Assembly: GCA_964609515.1 (NCBI GenBank)
Contig: CAZSTZ010000005.1
Location: 1 to 64,000 of the forward strand
Direction: 5' to 3'
Origin: CALKCV01 sp964609515
GTDB taxonomy: Bacteria > Cyanobacteriota > Cyanobacteriia > Cyanobacteriales > Microcoleaceae
Length of the DNA: 64,000 bases
The notes under the pieces are model-generated. The model was not told the DNA's origin. It ran no database searches and worked only from the letters and a program-made list of their open reading frames with translations. The position numbers and the translations under genes are program-made. Below, one piece after another: positions 33,969 to 42,451 of this stretch (positions are counted from its first letter, which is position 1; each line of letters starts with the position of its first letter).

Positions 33969-35111
33969 CTACGAAAAACCCCGCACCCTTCTTTTGATTT
34001 GAGAAACTAAGGAATCTGCTTTGCTCGCAGCTTCCCAGAGAAGTTCCTCTACTGTTTCTAGCTCTATCGAGCTAAAGTTGCCGTCGCTCTGGAGAATGGC
34101 TTCTAACTCGGTTTGGTATGAGTGCATTTTTTCTAGTTTTTCCAAAATTGGAGACAACAAAACGCGGGCGTAGCTACCGTAAGCTACACCAGCAACAAAA
34201 TCTGACCTTCTTGTTTTTGAGTTTCTTTTGTCAGAGAGCAAACCAGCACTCGCTAGTTTCTCAACCGTGCGATCGTTCGTGCCCCCTGCCAGTTGTATGT
34301 ATCCCGGTAGGCATGCAGCTAGGACTTTTTGGCTCAGTTTTACCGCCGCATTTGTAGTGCCGACTCCTAAATCGCCGCTCATGGGCCGACCGTCAGTTTG
34401 CCAAATTAGGGCACAGGGCAAAGGAGAGATGATTTCGTAAAGTTTGCGAAGATATTCGATTAGTCCCGGGCCATCAGTACAGCTAATGGCCACTAATTTA
34501 AGTCGCCCTACCCACGGTCTGACGCTCTGCCAAAGGCGTTTGAAATCTTTTTCTCTGCCTATTTGGGTATGGATCTCTATGGCATCGACTCCTGTTTCTA
34601 ATACCATAGGGGCCACCGCTTCGGGAGTGGAGACATAAGAACGGGCATAAATTAGTTCCCTGGGGCAGGCAGGCAAACATCTACCGCAACCATAACAACG
34701 TTCTTCGATTACGCCGGTGAAGTTAAGACCGCTGAAAGTTATGGCCTCGGCAGGACATACTTTTTCGCAAGGTCGCCAGCAATCAGTGGGGCAAGCTGCT
34801 GGGTTAAATTCGGCTTTGCGAAAATGGGGATCTTCTCCGTCGTTGAAGCTGACCATTAGCCAGGGTCGCCCTTGGAAGCCAAACCCACGATTTTGAGCTC
34901 TACTTCCTAAATCTTGGGCCAGTTGTAGGGCTTCTCGGGCAGCAGCGATCGCCGCCGGATCTGCCGCTACATCTATGCAGTCCGCACCAGCTAGGGCATA
35001 GACCAACGTCAGATTCCGAACAGCAGGCAGGTGTTGGAAACTGGCTCCGCAAATTAGTTTGAACCAGTGGCCTTCTTTTAGAGAGTTTAAGGGATAGTAG
35101 CCTTTTGTCAC
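33969..35111 (-). CDS. ldpA: LdpA-like iron-sulfur protein (light-dependent period)
   Basis: 380 residues. The N-terminal barrel-like part starts LKEGHWFKLICGASFQHLPAVRNLTLVYALAGADCIDVAADP. Two cysteine clusters follow, CPTDCWRPCEKVCPAEA and CYGCGRCLPACPREL, typical for two [4Fe-4S] clusters. In Synechococcus elongatus, LdpA senses redox state and feeds light information to the circadian clock. The assignment rests on the start, the clusters and the position next to ndhN, which I recall as a conserved neighbourhood. It starts 205 bases downstream of the ndhN end, with a mini-element between. Confidence 0.82.
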   Translation of the reverse strand: MTKGYYPLNSLKEGHWFKLICGASFQHLPAVRNLTLVYALAGADCIDVAADPAAIAAAREALQLAQDLGSRAQNRGFGFQGRPWLMVSFNDGEDPHFRKAEFNPAACPTDCWRPCEKVCPAEAITFSGLNFTGVIEERCYGCGRCLPACPRELIYARSYVSTPEAVAPMVLETGVDAIEIHTQIGREKDFKRLWQSVRPWVGRLKLVAISCTDGPGLIEYLRKLYEIISPLPCALIWQTDGRPMSGDLGVGTTNAAVKLSQKVLAACLPGYIQLAGGTNDRTVEKLASAGLLSDKRNSKTRRSDFVAGVAYGSYARVLLSPILEKLEKMHSYQTELEAILQSDGNFSSIELETVEELLWEAASKADSLVSQIKRRVRGFS

Positions 35112-35163
35112 GCTTATATGCTAGCGCTTTGAACTAAAATTTGTCATACCCATCCTCGCCGAT

Positions 35164-35307
35164 GGGTGCATCTCAATCTGGGGAATGGGGAAAGGGTGGG
35201 GAGTGTGGGATTGCCAACTGGTTCGATTCAACCCGTCAGTTTTACTGTACGAATCTTTCCCCCCACACTTCCCCCTCCTCCCACCCTTCCCTACTCTAGA
35301 TGCACCC
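35164..35307. mobile_element. GGGTGCATCT-ended inverted-repeat element
   Basis: 144 bases with ends GGGTGCATCT and AGATGCACCC. The inner G-rich arm (GGGGAAAGGGTGGGGAGTGTG) faces a C-rich arm (CCCCACACTTCCCCCTCCTCC). No coding capacity. It separates ndhN from ldpA. Confidence 0.75.
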
Positions 35308-35315
35308 AACTACTT

Positions 35316-35792
35316 TTAAGCAGAAACTAATGCTTCTTCTAGAGGGGTCCATCTTACATAGCGATCGCCCCCCATTTCTACTACCAGTTTTACTTTTGGT
35401 TCTATCGTTGGTAAAACTGTCAAATACTCTATTTCTTGACGAGATAGGATTTGGCCTTCGATAATCCACAAAACCAATCCCTTCGCTTTAGGAGGTAATT
35501 GCTCCAGTCGATAGTTCAGCACTGGTGGGACATAATACACATAGCCGACCGCTGCACCGCTGCCCACAGTTTTTTTACCCAAGTGGGGCGGACGGACTCC
35601 ATGCACTCCAGTCAGGTACATGGCCAAATCTCCCAACCCCCTAGCAGTAATATTATGGGTGACATAGCCCGCCGCCCTCAAGCGACGCTGGTAACGTCCT
35701 TCAAATCCACCCTCCAAGGGGACATATAGGGCCAGAGAACCAGACTTCTCTAAATCCCTAATCATCCCCCGGCCAGTTGTAATCAGTGCCAT
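35316..35792 (-). CDS. ndhN: NAD(P)H dehydrogenase subunit N
   Basis: 158 residues matching the cyanobacterial and plastid NdhN family: MALITTGRGMIRDLEKSGSLALYVPLEGG, GYVTHNITARGLGDLAMYLTGVHGVRPPHLGKK and YYVPPVLNYRLEQLPPKAKGLVLW. It is a peripheral subunit of the NDH-1 complex, which drives respiration and cyclic electron flow at the thylakoid membrane. There are no membrane segments, as expected. Full length. Confidence 0.95.
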   Translation of the reverse strand: MALITTGRGMIRDLEKSGSLALYVPLEGGFEGRYQRRLRAAGYVTHNITARGLGDLAMYLTGVHGVRPPHLGKKTVGSGAAVGYVYYVPPVLNYRLEQLPPKAKGLVLWIIEGQILSRQEIEYLTVLPTIEPKVKLVVEMGGDRYVRWTPLEEALVSA

Positions 35793-35902
35793 AAGTTAAA
35801 TTTGCTAAATTGCTCGAATTATCAATTTAGTTCTAAATTATAGTCCTCCTTTTCCTACTTATCCCAGGGCCAGAGCGAGAGAATTTTTTTTTGAAAAAAG
35901 GC

Positions 35903-35931
35903 TAGACAACTGCCAACAAATCGGATATGAT
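35903..35931 (+). promoter_or_regulatory. Strong promoter match driving a candidate small RNA
   Basis: TAGACA at 35903-35908 and TATGAT at 35926-35931 separated by exactly 17 bases. This is among the best sigma-70-type matches I found in the gene-free regions. Predicted transcription start near 35938. Confidence 0.5.
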
Positions 35932-35937
35932 GAAAAA

Positions 35938-36016
35938 ATGTCATAAAAAAGTAGGGATTTTTCCCCTCCTACACTCTGGCATCCCCATTAAAAGTCCACT
36001 TAATAAGGACTTTTTC
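35938..36016 (+). ncRNA. Candidate small RNA with terminator
   Basis: About 79 nucleotides between the promoter above and an intrinsic terminator. A 5' hairpin (GTAGG...CCTAC, 35951-35973) is followed by a pyrimidine-rich unpaired stretch containing CTCCTACAC and then the terminator hairpin AAAAGTCC/GGACTTTT. Hairpin, CU-rich loop and terminator resemble the layout of cyanobacterial Yfr1. However, its invariant 11-base core as I remember it (ACTCCTCACAC) is not exact here, so I do not assign it. It could instead be an early terminated part of a ribosomal-operon leader. Confidence 0.45.
35991..36016 (+). terminator. Intrinsic terminator of the candidate small RNA
   Basis: AAAAGTCC-ACTTAATA-AGGACTTTTTC: an eight-pair stem that ends in a run of five T. 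It reads well on the + strand; no protein gene ends upstream on that strand. Confidence 0.55.
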
Positions 36017-36310
36017 AGTATAATTACTCAGTAGGTATGCATGCCAGTAAAAATTGGAAAATTAGTCCAATTCTTCGATGTGCTTCTTCGATCTGCAATC
36101 AGTCCAATTGTTTAAAAGTAGAAAGTGGCCCAGATTAAATAAGTAAAGATAATAAGCAGAAAATTTTTTCAATTAAAACCCTAAAGACTTTTTTCTGTGA
36201 TAAAATTTTCTCAAGTTATCTGCTTGCTGTGCTAAACTAACCCAAATAAGGTAAAAAGTAAGAAGACTAGCAGACTAGCAGATAAAAGAAGTAGGAAAAA
36301 AATCGGATAC
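36017..36310. other. Gene-free AT-rich stretch, probable promoter region of the ribosomal block
   Basis: No frame or RNA gene is recognisable. An extended -10-like TGATAAAAT at about 36198-36206 is the best promoter hint but lacks a clear -35. Confidence 0.3.
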
Positions 36311-36721
36311 TGAGTAGTTCGCTACTCAAGTCCTTATGGTTAGTGGCAACCAAATGCCAACTATTAGCTTTTTTGCCAGCTTTTTTTGTAGGTAAAGGGC
36401 CAGAATATGATGATATTATCCCTTTGCCGCAAAAAGAAAATCGGCGCGACTGCCTTCAACAAAACTGAAGAGCTTTTTTCTCAGAAGGCGGATAGGTGCT
36501 GGTGGCAGTTAATGTCTAGCTACCAAAAACCGACTCCAAGCTACTTCAAAGTTAGCACCTGCAAGAAATTAAAAATGCAGGTGTAGTAATCGTGTCAGAT
36601 CGTAGGTAGAAAAATCGCAGGTAAAAAAAAGGGAGCTTTCCCGGCTGCGAGCGTTGGATAAATCAAGGATTTATCCAACGCCAATCCAGAAACTTGTAGT
36701 GCGCAAACAAAAGGAGATACA
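36311..36721 (+). promoter_or_regulatory. Structured 5' leader of the S10-like ribosomal operon
   Basis: A series of inverted repeats in the 410 bases before rplC: TGAGTAG-TTCG-CTACTCA (36311-36328); TAGTGGCA...TGCCAACTA (about 36341-36363) followed by T runs; GGTAAAGGG...CCCTTTGCC (36392-36429); AGGTGCT (36494-36500) with AGCACCT (36554-36560); CACCTGCA (36556-36563) with TGCAGGTG (36576-36583); and a perfect 14-pair hairpin (36651-36681). The fourth and fifth pairings share bases and exclude each other. In many bacteria L4 represses its own operon through leader RNA; whether that happens here is inference. Confidence 0.55.
36651..36681 (+). promoter_or_regulatory. Perfect 14-pair hairpin before rplC
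   Basis: GCGTTGGATAAATC-AAG-GATTTATCCAACGC ends 40 bases before the rplC start. There is no T run after it, so it is not a terminator; more likely a leader or processing structure. The rplC ribosome site AAAGGAGA follows at 36710-36717. Confidence 0.7.
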
Positions 36722-37405
36722 ATGTCACTCGGTATCCTTGGCACCAAAGTAGGCATGACACAAGTGTTTGACGCTGAAACAGGTATAGCAATTCCTGTAA
36801 CAGTGATCCAAGCAGGGCCATGCAAAGTAACTCAAATTAAAACCGAACCAACCGATGGCTACATAGCCATTCAATTAGGTTATGGCGAAGTAAAAAACAA
36901 AACTCGCAAATTAAATACAAAACAACCAAAAGAAGTCAACAAATACTTGACCAACCCAGAAATAGGGCATTTAGAAAAATCAGGGGGAACCCCTCTGCGC
37001 CACCTGCGCGAATATCTCGTAGAAGACACGAGTAGCTTTGAATTAGGAAACGAAATCAAAGTAGATATATTTGAAGCTGGTCAACTGGTAGATGTCAGCG
37101 GAACCAGTATCGGAAAAGGGTTTGCCGGCTATCAAAAACGGCATAACTTCAGACGGGGGCCAATGTCTCACGGTTCAAAAAACCATCGCTTGCCAGGTTC
37201 GACAGGCCCGGGTTCGACTCCGGGAAGGATTTATCCAGGGAAAAAAATGGCAGGACGTTTGGGAGGTAAAAAAATCACAACGCGCCAATTAAAAGTAGTG
37301 CGAATAGACCAAGAACGAAACCTATTAATGATTAAAGGAACCGTGCCAGGAAAACCAGGCAGTTTGGTAAGTATTGCTCCAACTAACAAAGTTGGAAAAA
37401 AATAA
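36722..37405 (+). CDS. rplC: 50S ribosomal protein L3
   Basis: 227 residues starting MSLGILGTKVGMTQVFD, with VTVIQAGPC, GFAGYQKRHNFRRGPMSHGSKNHR and PGKKMAGRLGG, all L3 hallmarks including the loop reaching the peptidyl-transferase centre. First gene of the block, since rpsJ lies elsewhere in cyanobacteria. Strong AAAGGAGA ribosome site. Confidence 0.97.
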   Translation: MSLGILGTKVGMTQVFDAETGIAIPVTVIQAGPCKVTQIKTEPTDGYIAIQLGYGEVKNKTRKLNTKQPKEVNKYLTNPEIGHLEKSGGTPLRHLREYLVEDTSSFELGNEIKVDIFEAGQLVDVSGTSIGKGFAGYQKRHNFRRGPMSHGSKNHRLPGSTGPGSTPGRIYPGKKMAGRLGGKKITTRQLKVVRIDQERNLLMIKGTVPGKPGSLVSIAPTNKVGKK

Positions 37406-37540
37406 GTTAATAGGTAAGAGGTAATGGGTAAGAGGTAATGGGTAAGAAGTAATGGGTAAAATCAAAAAATAATTCCCAATTCCCAATTGCCAATTCCCAA
37501 TTCCCAAAAAAGTTAAAATCGCCAAAGGAACGAACTCGCT

Positions 37541-38173
37541 ATGGTTAATTTTGTAGTAAAAAACTGGGAAGGGGAAGAAGCAGGACAGGCAACATTAGAA
37601 CTACGAGTTGCTAAAGAAGAAAATGCCTCTCATATAGTTCATAGAAGCCTAAGATTGCATGAGGCAAATAGCCGTCAAGGAACGGCCAGTGCAAAGACAA
37701 GGGCAGAAGTAAGGGGAGGCGGTCGCAAACCTTGGCGACAAAAAGGAACCGGCAGGGCAAGGGCAGGATCGATCCGATCGCCCCTCTGGCGCGGCGGTGG
37801 CGTAATCTTCGGTCCGAAACCGAGAGATTATTCCCATAAAATCAACAAAAAAGAAAAGCGTTTGGCATTGCGAACAGCTCTGATGAGTCGGTCTGAAGAT
37901 TCGATCGTAGTAGAAGAGTTTGCCGATAAACTACCGAGACCGAAAACCAAAGAATTAACAAATGCAATGGAGCGTTGGGGAGTAAAGGCAGATGAAAAAG
38001 TATTGTTAATCCTATCGGAGAAACAAGAAAACGTTTATTTGTCAGGCCGCAACATAGCTAATATGAAAATAATTTTAAGCACCCACTTAAATATTTACGA
38101 CATATTAGCCGCAGATAAAATAGTGACAACACCAACTGGACTGGAGAAAATTCAGGAGGTTTACAATGGCTAA
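37541..38173 (+). CDS. rplD: 50S ribosomal protein L4
   Basis: 210 residues: VHRSLRLHEANSRQGTASAKTRAEVRGGGRKPWRQKGTGRARAGSIRSPLWRGGG is the L4 extended loop that enters the exit tunnel. L4 is the autogenous regulator of this operon in E. coli. The spacer before it carries TAATGGGTAAG repeats. Its end overlaps the start of rplW. Confidence 0.97.
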   Translation: MVNFVVKNWEGEEAGQATLELRVAKEENASHIVHRSLRLHEANSRQGTASAKTRAEVRGGGRKPWRQKGTGRARAGSIRSPLWRGGGVIFGPKPRDYSHKINKKEKRLALRTALMSRSEDSIVVEEFADKLPRPKTKELTNAMERWGVKADEKVLLILSEKQENVYLSGRNIANMKIILSTHLNIYDILAADKIVTTPTGLEKIQEVYNG

Positions 38174-38474
38174 ATATAAAGAACGGGACTTAGCAGACTT
38201 AATCAAACGTCCCGTAGTAACAGAAAAAGCTACGAGGATCATGGAGTTAGAGCAATTCACCTTTGATGTAGCTCCCAGGGCGACCAAGCCTAAAATTAAA
38301 GCGGCGATCGAACAACTTTACGATGTAAAAGTGATAGGCATCAATACCCAAAACCTGCCTCGCAAAAAAAAGAGAGTTGGTAAATTCATAGGGTATAAGC
38401 CTTGTTATAAAAGGGCGATCGTTACCCTGGAAAATGGAGAACCGCTTAGAAAGATTCTCTTCCCTGAGTTATAA
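38166..38474 (+). CDS. rplW: 50S ribosomal protein L23
   Basis: 102 residues with DLIKRPVVTEKATRIMELEQFTFDVAPRATKPKIKAAIEQLYDVKV and RKKKRVGKFIGYKPCYKRAIVTL. It docks SRP and trigger factor at the tunnel exit. It overlaps rplD by eight bases; ribosome site AGGAGG lies inside the end of rplD. Confidence 0.97.
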   Translation: MAKYKERDLADLIKRPVVTEKATRIMELEQFTFDVAPRATKPKIKAAIEQLYDVKVIGINTQNLPRKKKRVGKFIGYKPCYKRAIVTLENGEPLRKILFPEL

Positions 38475-38594
38475 TCGGTTAGTTAATTGTTAGTAGTTAA
38501 TGGTTAAAAAACGATAGCGTTGTTAACAGCAGACCGCTAACAACTAAAAACTAACAAGATGTAAACCTATTAAGCAACTAAGCTAAAATCAATC

Positions 38595-39458
38595 ATGGGC
38601 ATACGTTCTTATCGACCATACACTCCTAGCACCAGGGAACGCAGCGTCTCTGACTTTAGTGAAATTACGAAAAAAGAGCCGGAAAAATCTCTGGTAACAT
38701 CTAAACACAGAGCCAAAGGTCGCAACAATCGCGGCGTAATAACCTGTCGTCACCGAGGAGGGGGTCATAAAAAACTCTATCGAATCATCGACTTTCGTCG
38801 CGACAAACACGACATCCCGGCAAAAGTAGCAGCCATAGAATACGATCCCAACCGCAATGCGAGAATCGCCCTACTGTTCTATCAAGATGGAGAAAAGCGT
38901 TATATTCTTCATCCAGTGGGCTTACAAGTAGGTGCAACTATAAGCGCGGGAATCAATGCCTCCATAGACATAGGCAATGCCTTGCCCCTAGAGCGCATCC
39001 CCTTGGGCACGCAGATACACAATGTAGAGCTAAGTTCGGGAAAGGGCGGACAGATAGTTAGAGCTGCGGGAGCATCTGCTCAGGTAGTAGCCAAAGAGGG
39101 AGAATATGTAACAGTCAAGTTACCATCTGGGGAGAGAAGGAAAGTGAGAGCAAGTTGCTACGCGACTATAGGTCAAGTAGGCAATACAGATGCTAGAAAC
39201 ATAAGCTTAGGAAAAGCAGGCCGCAATCGCTGGAAAGGTCGTAGACCTACAGTAAGGGGAAGCGTGATGAACCCTGTAGATCACCCTCATGGAGGTGGCG
39301 AAGGAAGGGCTCCCATTGGCAGAAGCGGACCGATGACACCTTGGGGCAAACCAGCTTTAGGTGTGAAGACTCGTAAGAAGAAAAAACGTAGCGATAGCTT
39401 AATCGTTCAACGCCGTCGTAAGTCTTCCAAACGCAGTAAGGGCGGCCGTCAAAGTTAA
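38595..39458 (+). CDS. rplB: 50S ribosomal protein L2
   Basis: 287 residues: MGIRSYRPYTPSTRERSVSDF, RGVITCRHRGGGHKKLYR, and the peptidyl-transferase-proximal NPVDHPHGGGEGR with its conserved His. The C-terminal tail is basic (KTRKKKKRSDSLIVQRRRK). Full length. Confidence 0.97.
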   Translation: MGIRSYRPYTPSTRERSVSDFSEITKKEPEKSLVTSKHRAKGRNNRGVITCRHRGGGHKKLYRIIDFRRDKHDIPAKVAAIEYDPNRNARIALLFYQDGEKRYILHPVGLQVGATISAGINASIDIGNALPLERIPLGTQIHNVELSSGKGGQIVRAAGASAQVVAKEGEYVTVKLPSGERRKVRASCYATIGQVGNTDARNISLGKAGRNRWKGRRPTVRGSVMNPVDHPHGGGEGRAPIGRSGPMTPWGKPALGVKTRKKKKRSDSLIVQRRRKSSKRSKGGRQS

Positions 39459-39551
39459 ATTTTGGTAATTGCTAATGGTAAAAAAAGCAATTAATCAAGA
39501 ACGCAATTAACAGGCGTCTCGCCTGTATACCAACTAATAGCTAAGAAAACC

Positions 39552-39827
39552 ATGTCTAGATCGTTAAAAAAAGGACCTTTTATAGCCGATAGTCTCCTGA
39601 CAAAAATTGAAGCGTTAAACACCAAAGGCGAAAAACAAGTGATTAAAACTTGGTCGCGAGCTTCAACAATTCTGCCATTAATGGTCGGTCACACGATCGC
39701 AGTTCATAACGGACACCAGCACGTTCCCATTTTTATCTCAGAACAAATGGTGGGGCATAAATTGGGAGAATTTGCTCCGACGAGAACCTTTAGAGGTCAT
39801 ACTAAAGATAAAAAATCCAAACGCTAA
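39552..39827 (+). CDS. rpsS: 30S ribosomal protein S19
   Basis: 91 residues starting MSRSLKKGPFIADSLLTKIE, with TWSRASTILPLMVGHTIAVHNGHQHVPIFI and FAPTRTFRGH. It binds the 30S head next to S13. A TGCCTG-type palindrome (39509-39527) lies in the spacer before it. Confidence 0.97.
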   Translation: MSRSLKKGPFIADSLLTKIEALNTKGEKQVIKTWSRASTILPLMVGHTIAVHNGHQHVPIFISEQMVGHKLGEFAPTRTFRGHTKDKKSKR

Positions 39828-39947
39828 GTAAGTAAATAGTGCTGTCGAATAAAAATCCTGGCTTAGTTTAACCATTTCGATTAAACGAATTGAGTAAGAA
39901 ATTAAAATCGATGCCAAGAGCGATCGAATCAAGGATAGGAGAAAAAG

Positions 39948-40313
39948 ATGCCCAAAGTAGTAGATACAACAAATGAAGTAAAAGCGGTAGCTCGTTATAT
40001 TCGGATGTCTCCCTATAAAGTGCGACGAGTTCTCGACCAAATACGAGGAATTTCTTATCGCGAGGCATTAATTATACTCGAATTTATGCCCTACCGTTCC
40101 TGCGATCCAGTCAGAAAAGTGCTGCGTTCCGCAGCAGCAAACGCCGAACATAATTTAGGAGTAAACCCTGCAAGTTTAATAATATCCAAAGCCTTTGCAG
40201 ATGGAGGGCCTTGTTTGCCTCGCTACAGACCGCGAGCTCAAGGCCGTGCCTACAGAATTCGCAAACCAACTTGCCATATCACCGTAGCAGTTGCTCCTTT
40301 AGTAGAAGAATAA
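39948..40313 (+). CDS. rplV: 50S ribosomal protein L22
   Basis: 121 residues: KAVARYIRMSPYKVRRVLDQIRG, the exit-tunnel beta hairpin region, and GRAYRIRKPTCHITVAV. AGGAGAAAAAG ribosome site upstream. Confidence 0.97.
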   Translation: MPKVVDTTNEVKAVARYIRMSPYKVRRVLDQIRGISYREALIILEFMPYRSCDPVRKVLRSAAANAEHNLGVNPASLIISKAFADGGPCLPRYRPRAQGRAYRIRKPTCHITVAVAPLVEE

Positions 40314-40401
40314 AGTAGAAGGAGAAAATAGTAGAAGAATAAAAAAACTAAATTATCTTCTAGCAACTTAAGACATTATTACCTAACCAAAGCATAAAGA
40401 A

Positions 40402-41121
40402 ATGGGACAAAAAATACATCCAATTGGTTTTAGACTCGGCATTACCCAAGAACATCGTTCTCGATGGTATGCCGATCCTAAAAACTACCCACAGCTATGT
40501 CAGGAAGATTACAAAATTCGTCAATACGTCAAGAAAAACTTGGCAAATGCAGGCATATCTCAAGTAAGGATAGAACGAAAAGCAGACCAGATTGATTTAG
40601 AAATTCGCACTGCCAGACCAGGAGTTGTAGTAGGAAGAGGCGGTCAAGGAATTGAAAGTTTACGAGTAGGACTGCAACAAGAATTAGACGGCCATCGCCA
40701 AATTAGGATTAACGTAGTAGAAGTAGCAAAAGTAGATGCAGATGCTACGTTAATTGGCGAATATATCGCTCAACAATTAGAGCGAAGAGTTTCCTTTCGT
40801 AGAGTTGTACGTCAAGCAATTACTAGAGCCCAAAAAGCAGGAGTCGAAGGCATCAAAATCCAAGTCAGCGGTCGAGTAAATGGAGCAGAAATCGCTCGTA
40901 CCGAAGCAACCAGGGAAGGTAGCGTTCCCCTGCACACCTTAAGGGCAGATCTGGACTACGCATACTGTACCGCTCAAACTATTTACGGCATTCTTGGGAT
41001 TAAAGTTTGGGTCTTTAAAGGGGAAATTATTCCCGGTCAAGAAGAAGCAGCGGCAGGGGCGGTACGTCAACCTACTAAGCGACGTCAACAAAAACGTCGC
41101 CAACAATATGAAGACCGCTAA
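40402..41121 (+). CDS. rpsC: 30S ribosomal protein S3
   Basis: 239 residues: MGQKIHPIGFRLGITQEHRSRWY, the KH domain with VVVGRGGQGIESLR, and GVEGIKIQVSGRVNGAEIARTE. A basic C-terminal extension (PTKRRQQKRRQQYEDR) is common in cyanobacteria. Confidence 0.97.
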   Translation: MGQKIHPIGFRLGITQEHRSRWYADPKNYPQLCQEDYKIRQYVKKNLANAGISQVRIERKADQIDLEIRTARPGVVVGRGGQGIESLRVGLQQELDGHRQIRINVVEVAKVDADATLIGEYIAQQLERRVSFRRVVRQAITRAQKAGVEGIKIQVSGRVNGAEIARTEATREGSVPLHTLRADLDYAYCTAQTIYGILGIKVWVFKGEIIPGQEEAAAGAVRQPTKRRQQKRRQQYEDR

Positions 41122-41254
41122 AAAGTAGGTCAGAGGTTTGAGGTCAGAGGTCAGAGGTCAGCGCTCGGTAGGAGGTCAGACAAAAAATATTTTTTGACCA
41201 GTTCCCAGGCAAAACTAACTAAGTAAAACCCAGAAGCGAACCAGCAGTAATCTC

Positions 41255-41668
41255 ATGTTAAGTCCTAAAAGAACAAAATTCCGCAAACAACAGCGCGGAC
41301 GAATGAAAGGTCAAGCAACCCGAGGCAATACAATCAGCTTCGGCGAATTTGCTCTCCAAGCATTAGAACCTGCTTGGATTAACTCTCGTCAAATAGAGGC
41401 CGCCCGTCGTGCGATGACTCGTTATCTTCGTCGTGGTGGGAAAATTTGGATTCGGATTTTTCCAGATAAACCCGTAACCATGCGACCCGCAGAAACCCGT
41501 ATGGGTTCTGGTAAAGGTGCCCCCGAATATTGGGTTGCAGTTGTAAAGCCCGGGCGCATTATGTTTGAAATTGGGGGCGTTTCTGAAGATGTGGCCAAAG
41601 AAGCTATGCGTTTGGCTTCTTTTAAATTACCGATTAAAACAAAGTTCATTACTAAAGAAGGAGAATAG
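41255..41668 (+). CDS. rplP: 50S ribosomal protein L16
   Basis: 137 residues: MLSPKRTKFRKQQRGRMKGQATRGN, RRAMTRYLRRGGKIWIRIFPDKPVT and RMGSGKGAPEYWVAVVKPGRIMFE. AGAGGTCAG repeats fill the spacer before it. Eight bases separate its stop from rpmC. Confidence 0.97.
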   Translation: MLSPKRTKFRKQQRGRMKGQATRGNTISFGEFALQALEPAWINSRQIEAARRAMTRYLRRGGKIWIRIFPDKPVTMRPAETRMGSGKGAPEYWVAVVKPGRIMFEIGGVSEDVAKEAMRLASFKLPIKTKFITKEGE

Positions 41669-41675
41669 TAAACTT

Positions 41676-41954
41676 ATGGCTTTTCCCAAGATTGAAGATG
41701 CTAGAAATTTAAACGATGAAGAAGTGGCATCAGAAATTTTAGAAGCTAAGAAAAAACTTCTCGAACTCCGCTTGTTAAAAGCTACTGGAAGATTAGAGAA
41801 GCCCCATGAATTCAAACATACTCGTCATCGGATAGCCCAATTGATGACTGTAGAAAAAGAACGAGAATTAGCAGCTTTGAAAAATTCTGATGCCTCCGGG
41901 CCAGAGCCAGCCAATGCTGTAGAGACTAGCTCTGAAACAGAAACTAACAGCTAG
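41676..41954 (+). CDS. rpmC: 50S ribosomal protein L29
   Basis: 92 residues from ATG at 41676 (MAFPKIEDARNLNDEEVASEIL), preceded by AAGGAGAATAG. The core has KKKLLELRLLKATGRLEKPHEFKHTRHRIAQLMTVEKER. The acidic/Ser tail of about 25 residues (DASGPEPANAVETSSETETNS) goes beyond the usual L29 length and looks disordered. A longer upstream frame inside rplP is not the real start. Confidence 0.93.
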   Translation: MAFPKIEDARNLNDEEVASEILEAKKKLLELRLLKATGRLEKPHEFKHTRHRIAQLMTVEKERELAALKNSDASGPEPANAVETSSETETNS

Positions 41955-42069
41955 GTTGAAAATACCGAAGTATTAAATGATGTGTGGGTGGTAAAAAAGT
42001 AGCGATCGCTTTCCTTTTTAAATTACCTATTACCCATTACCGATTACCCATTACCAAAAAGAGGTATTT

Positions 42070-42315
42070 ATGGCAGTAAAAGAAAGAGTTGGTGTAGTTG
42101 TCAGCAATAAAATGCAAAAAACAGTGGTGGTAGCTGTAGAAAACCGCGCCTCTCACCCAAAATACGGGAAAATTGTGGTTAGAACCAAAAAATATAAAGC
42201 TCACGATGAAGACAATAAGTGTCAAGAAGGAGATAGAGTCAGAATTAGAGAAACTCGTCCCCTGAGCAAGACTAAACGTTGGACAATTGCAGAAATTATC
42301 ACTTCTTCAACTTAA
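42070..42315 (+). CDS. rpsQ: 30S ribosomal protein S17
   Basis: 81 residues: MAVKERVGVVVSNKMQKTVVVAVENRASHPKYGKIVVRTKKYKAHDE with RIRETRPLSKTKRW. AGAGGT ribosome site. ATTACCCATTACC repeats lie before it. Confidence 0.97.
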   Translation: MAVKERVGVVVSNKMQKTVVVAVENRASHPKYGKIVVRTKKYKAHDEDNKCQEGDRVRIRETRPLSKTKRWTIAEIITSST

Positions 42316-42451
42316 GTAGGGCTAAACTACCTAGCTAAAACAAAAGGGTTAAGTAAAGAAAAACGGCTGAAAAAGCTGTAGAAGCTAGTCCAGCCAACGT
42401 CTGATAGCTAAAAAAACATAGCTAAAAAAATCTACCCAAAAAATAACACCG

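Noticed and set aside
35938..36016. Outright assignment as Yfr1
   Set aside because: The 11-base invariant core I remember is not exact (one base missing); only the layout agrees.
37195..37232. tRNA T-arm-like CCGGGTTCGACTCCGGG
   Set aside because: It lies in frame in rplC, encoding the conserved GSTGPGSTPGR loop of L3, and no acceptor or anticodon arm is present.
41565..41675. Longer L29 frame starting inside rplP
   Set aside because: The extra residues are an out-of-frame reading of L16. The true start at 41676 has a ribosome site and the conserved N-terminus.
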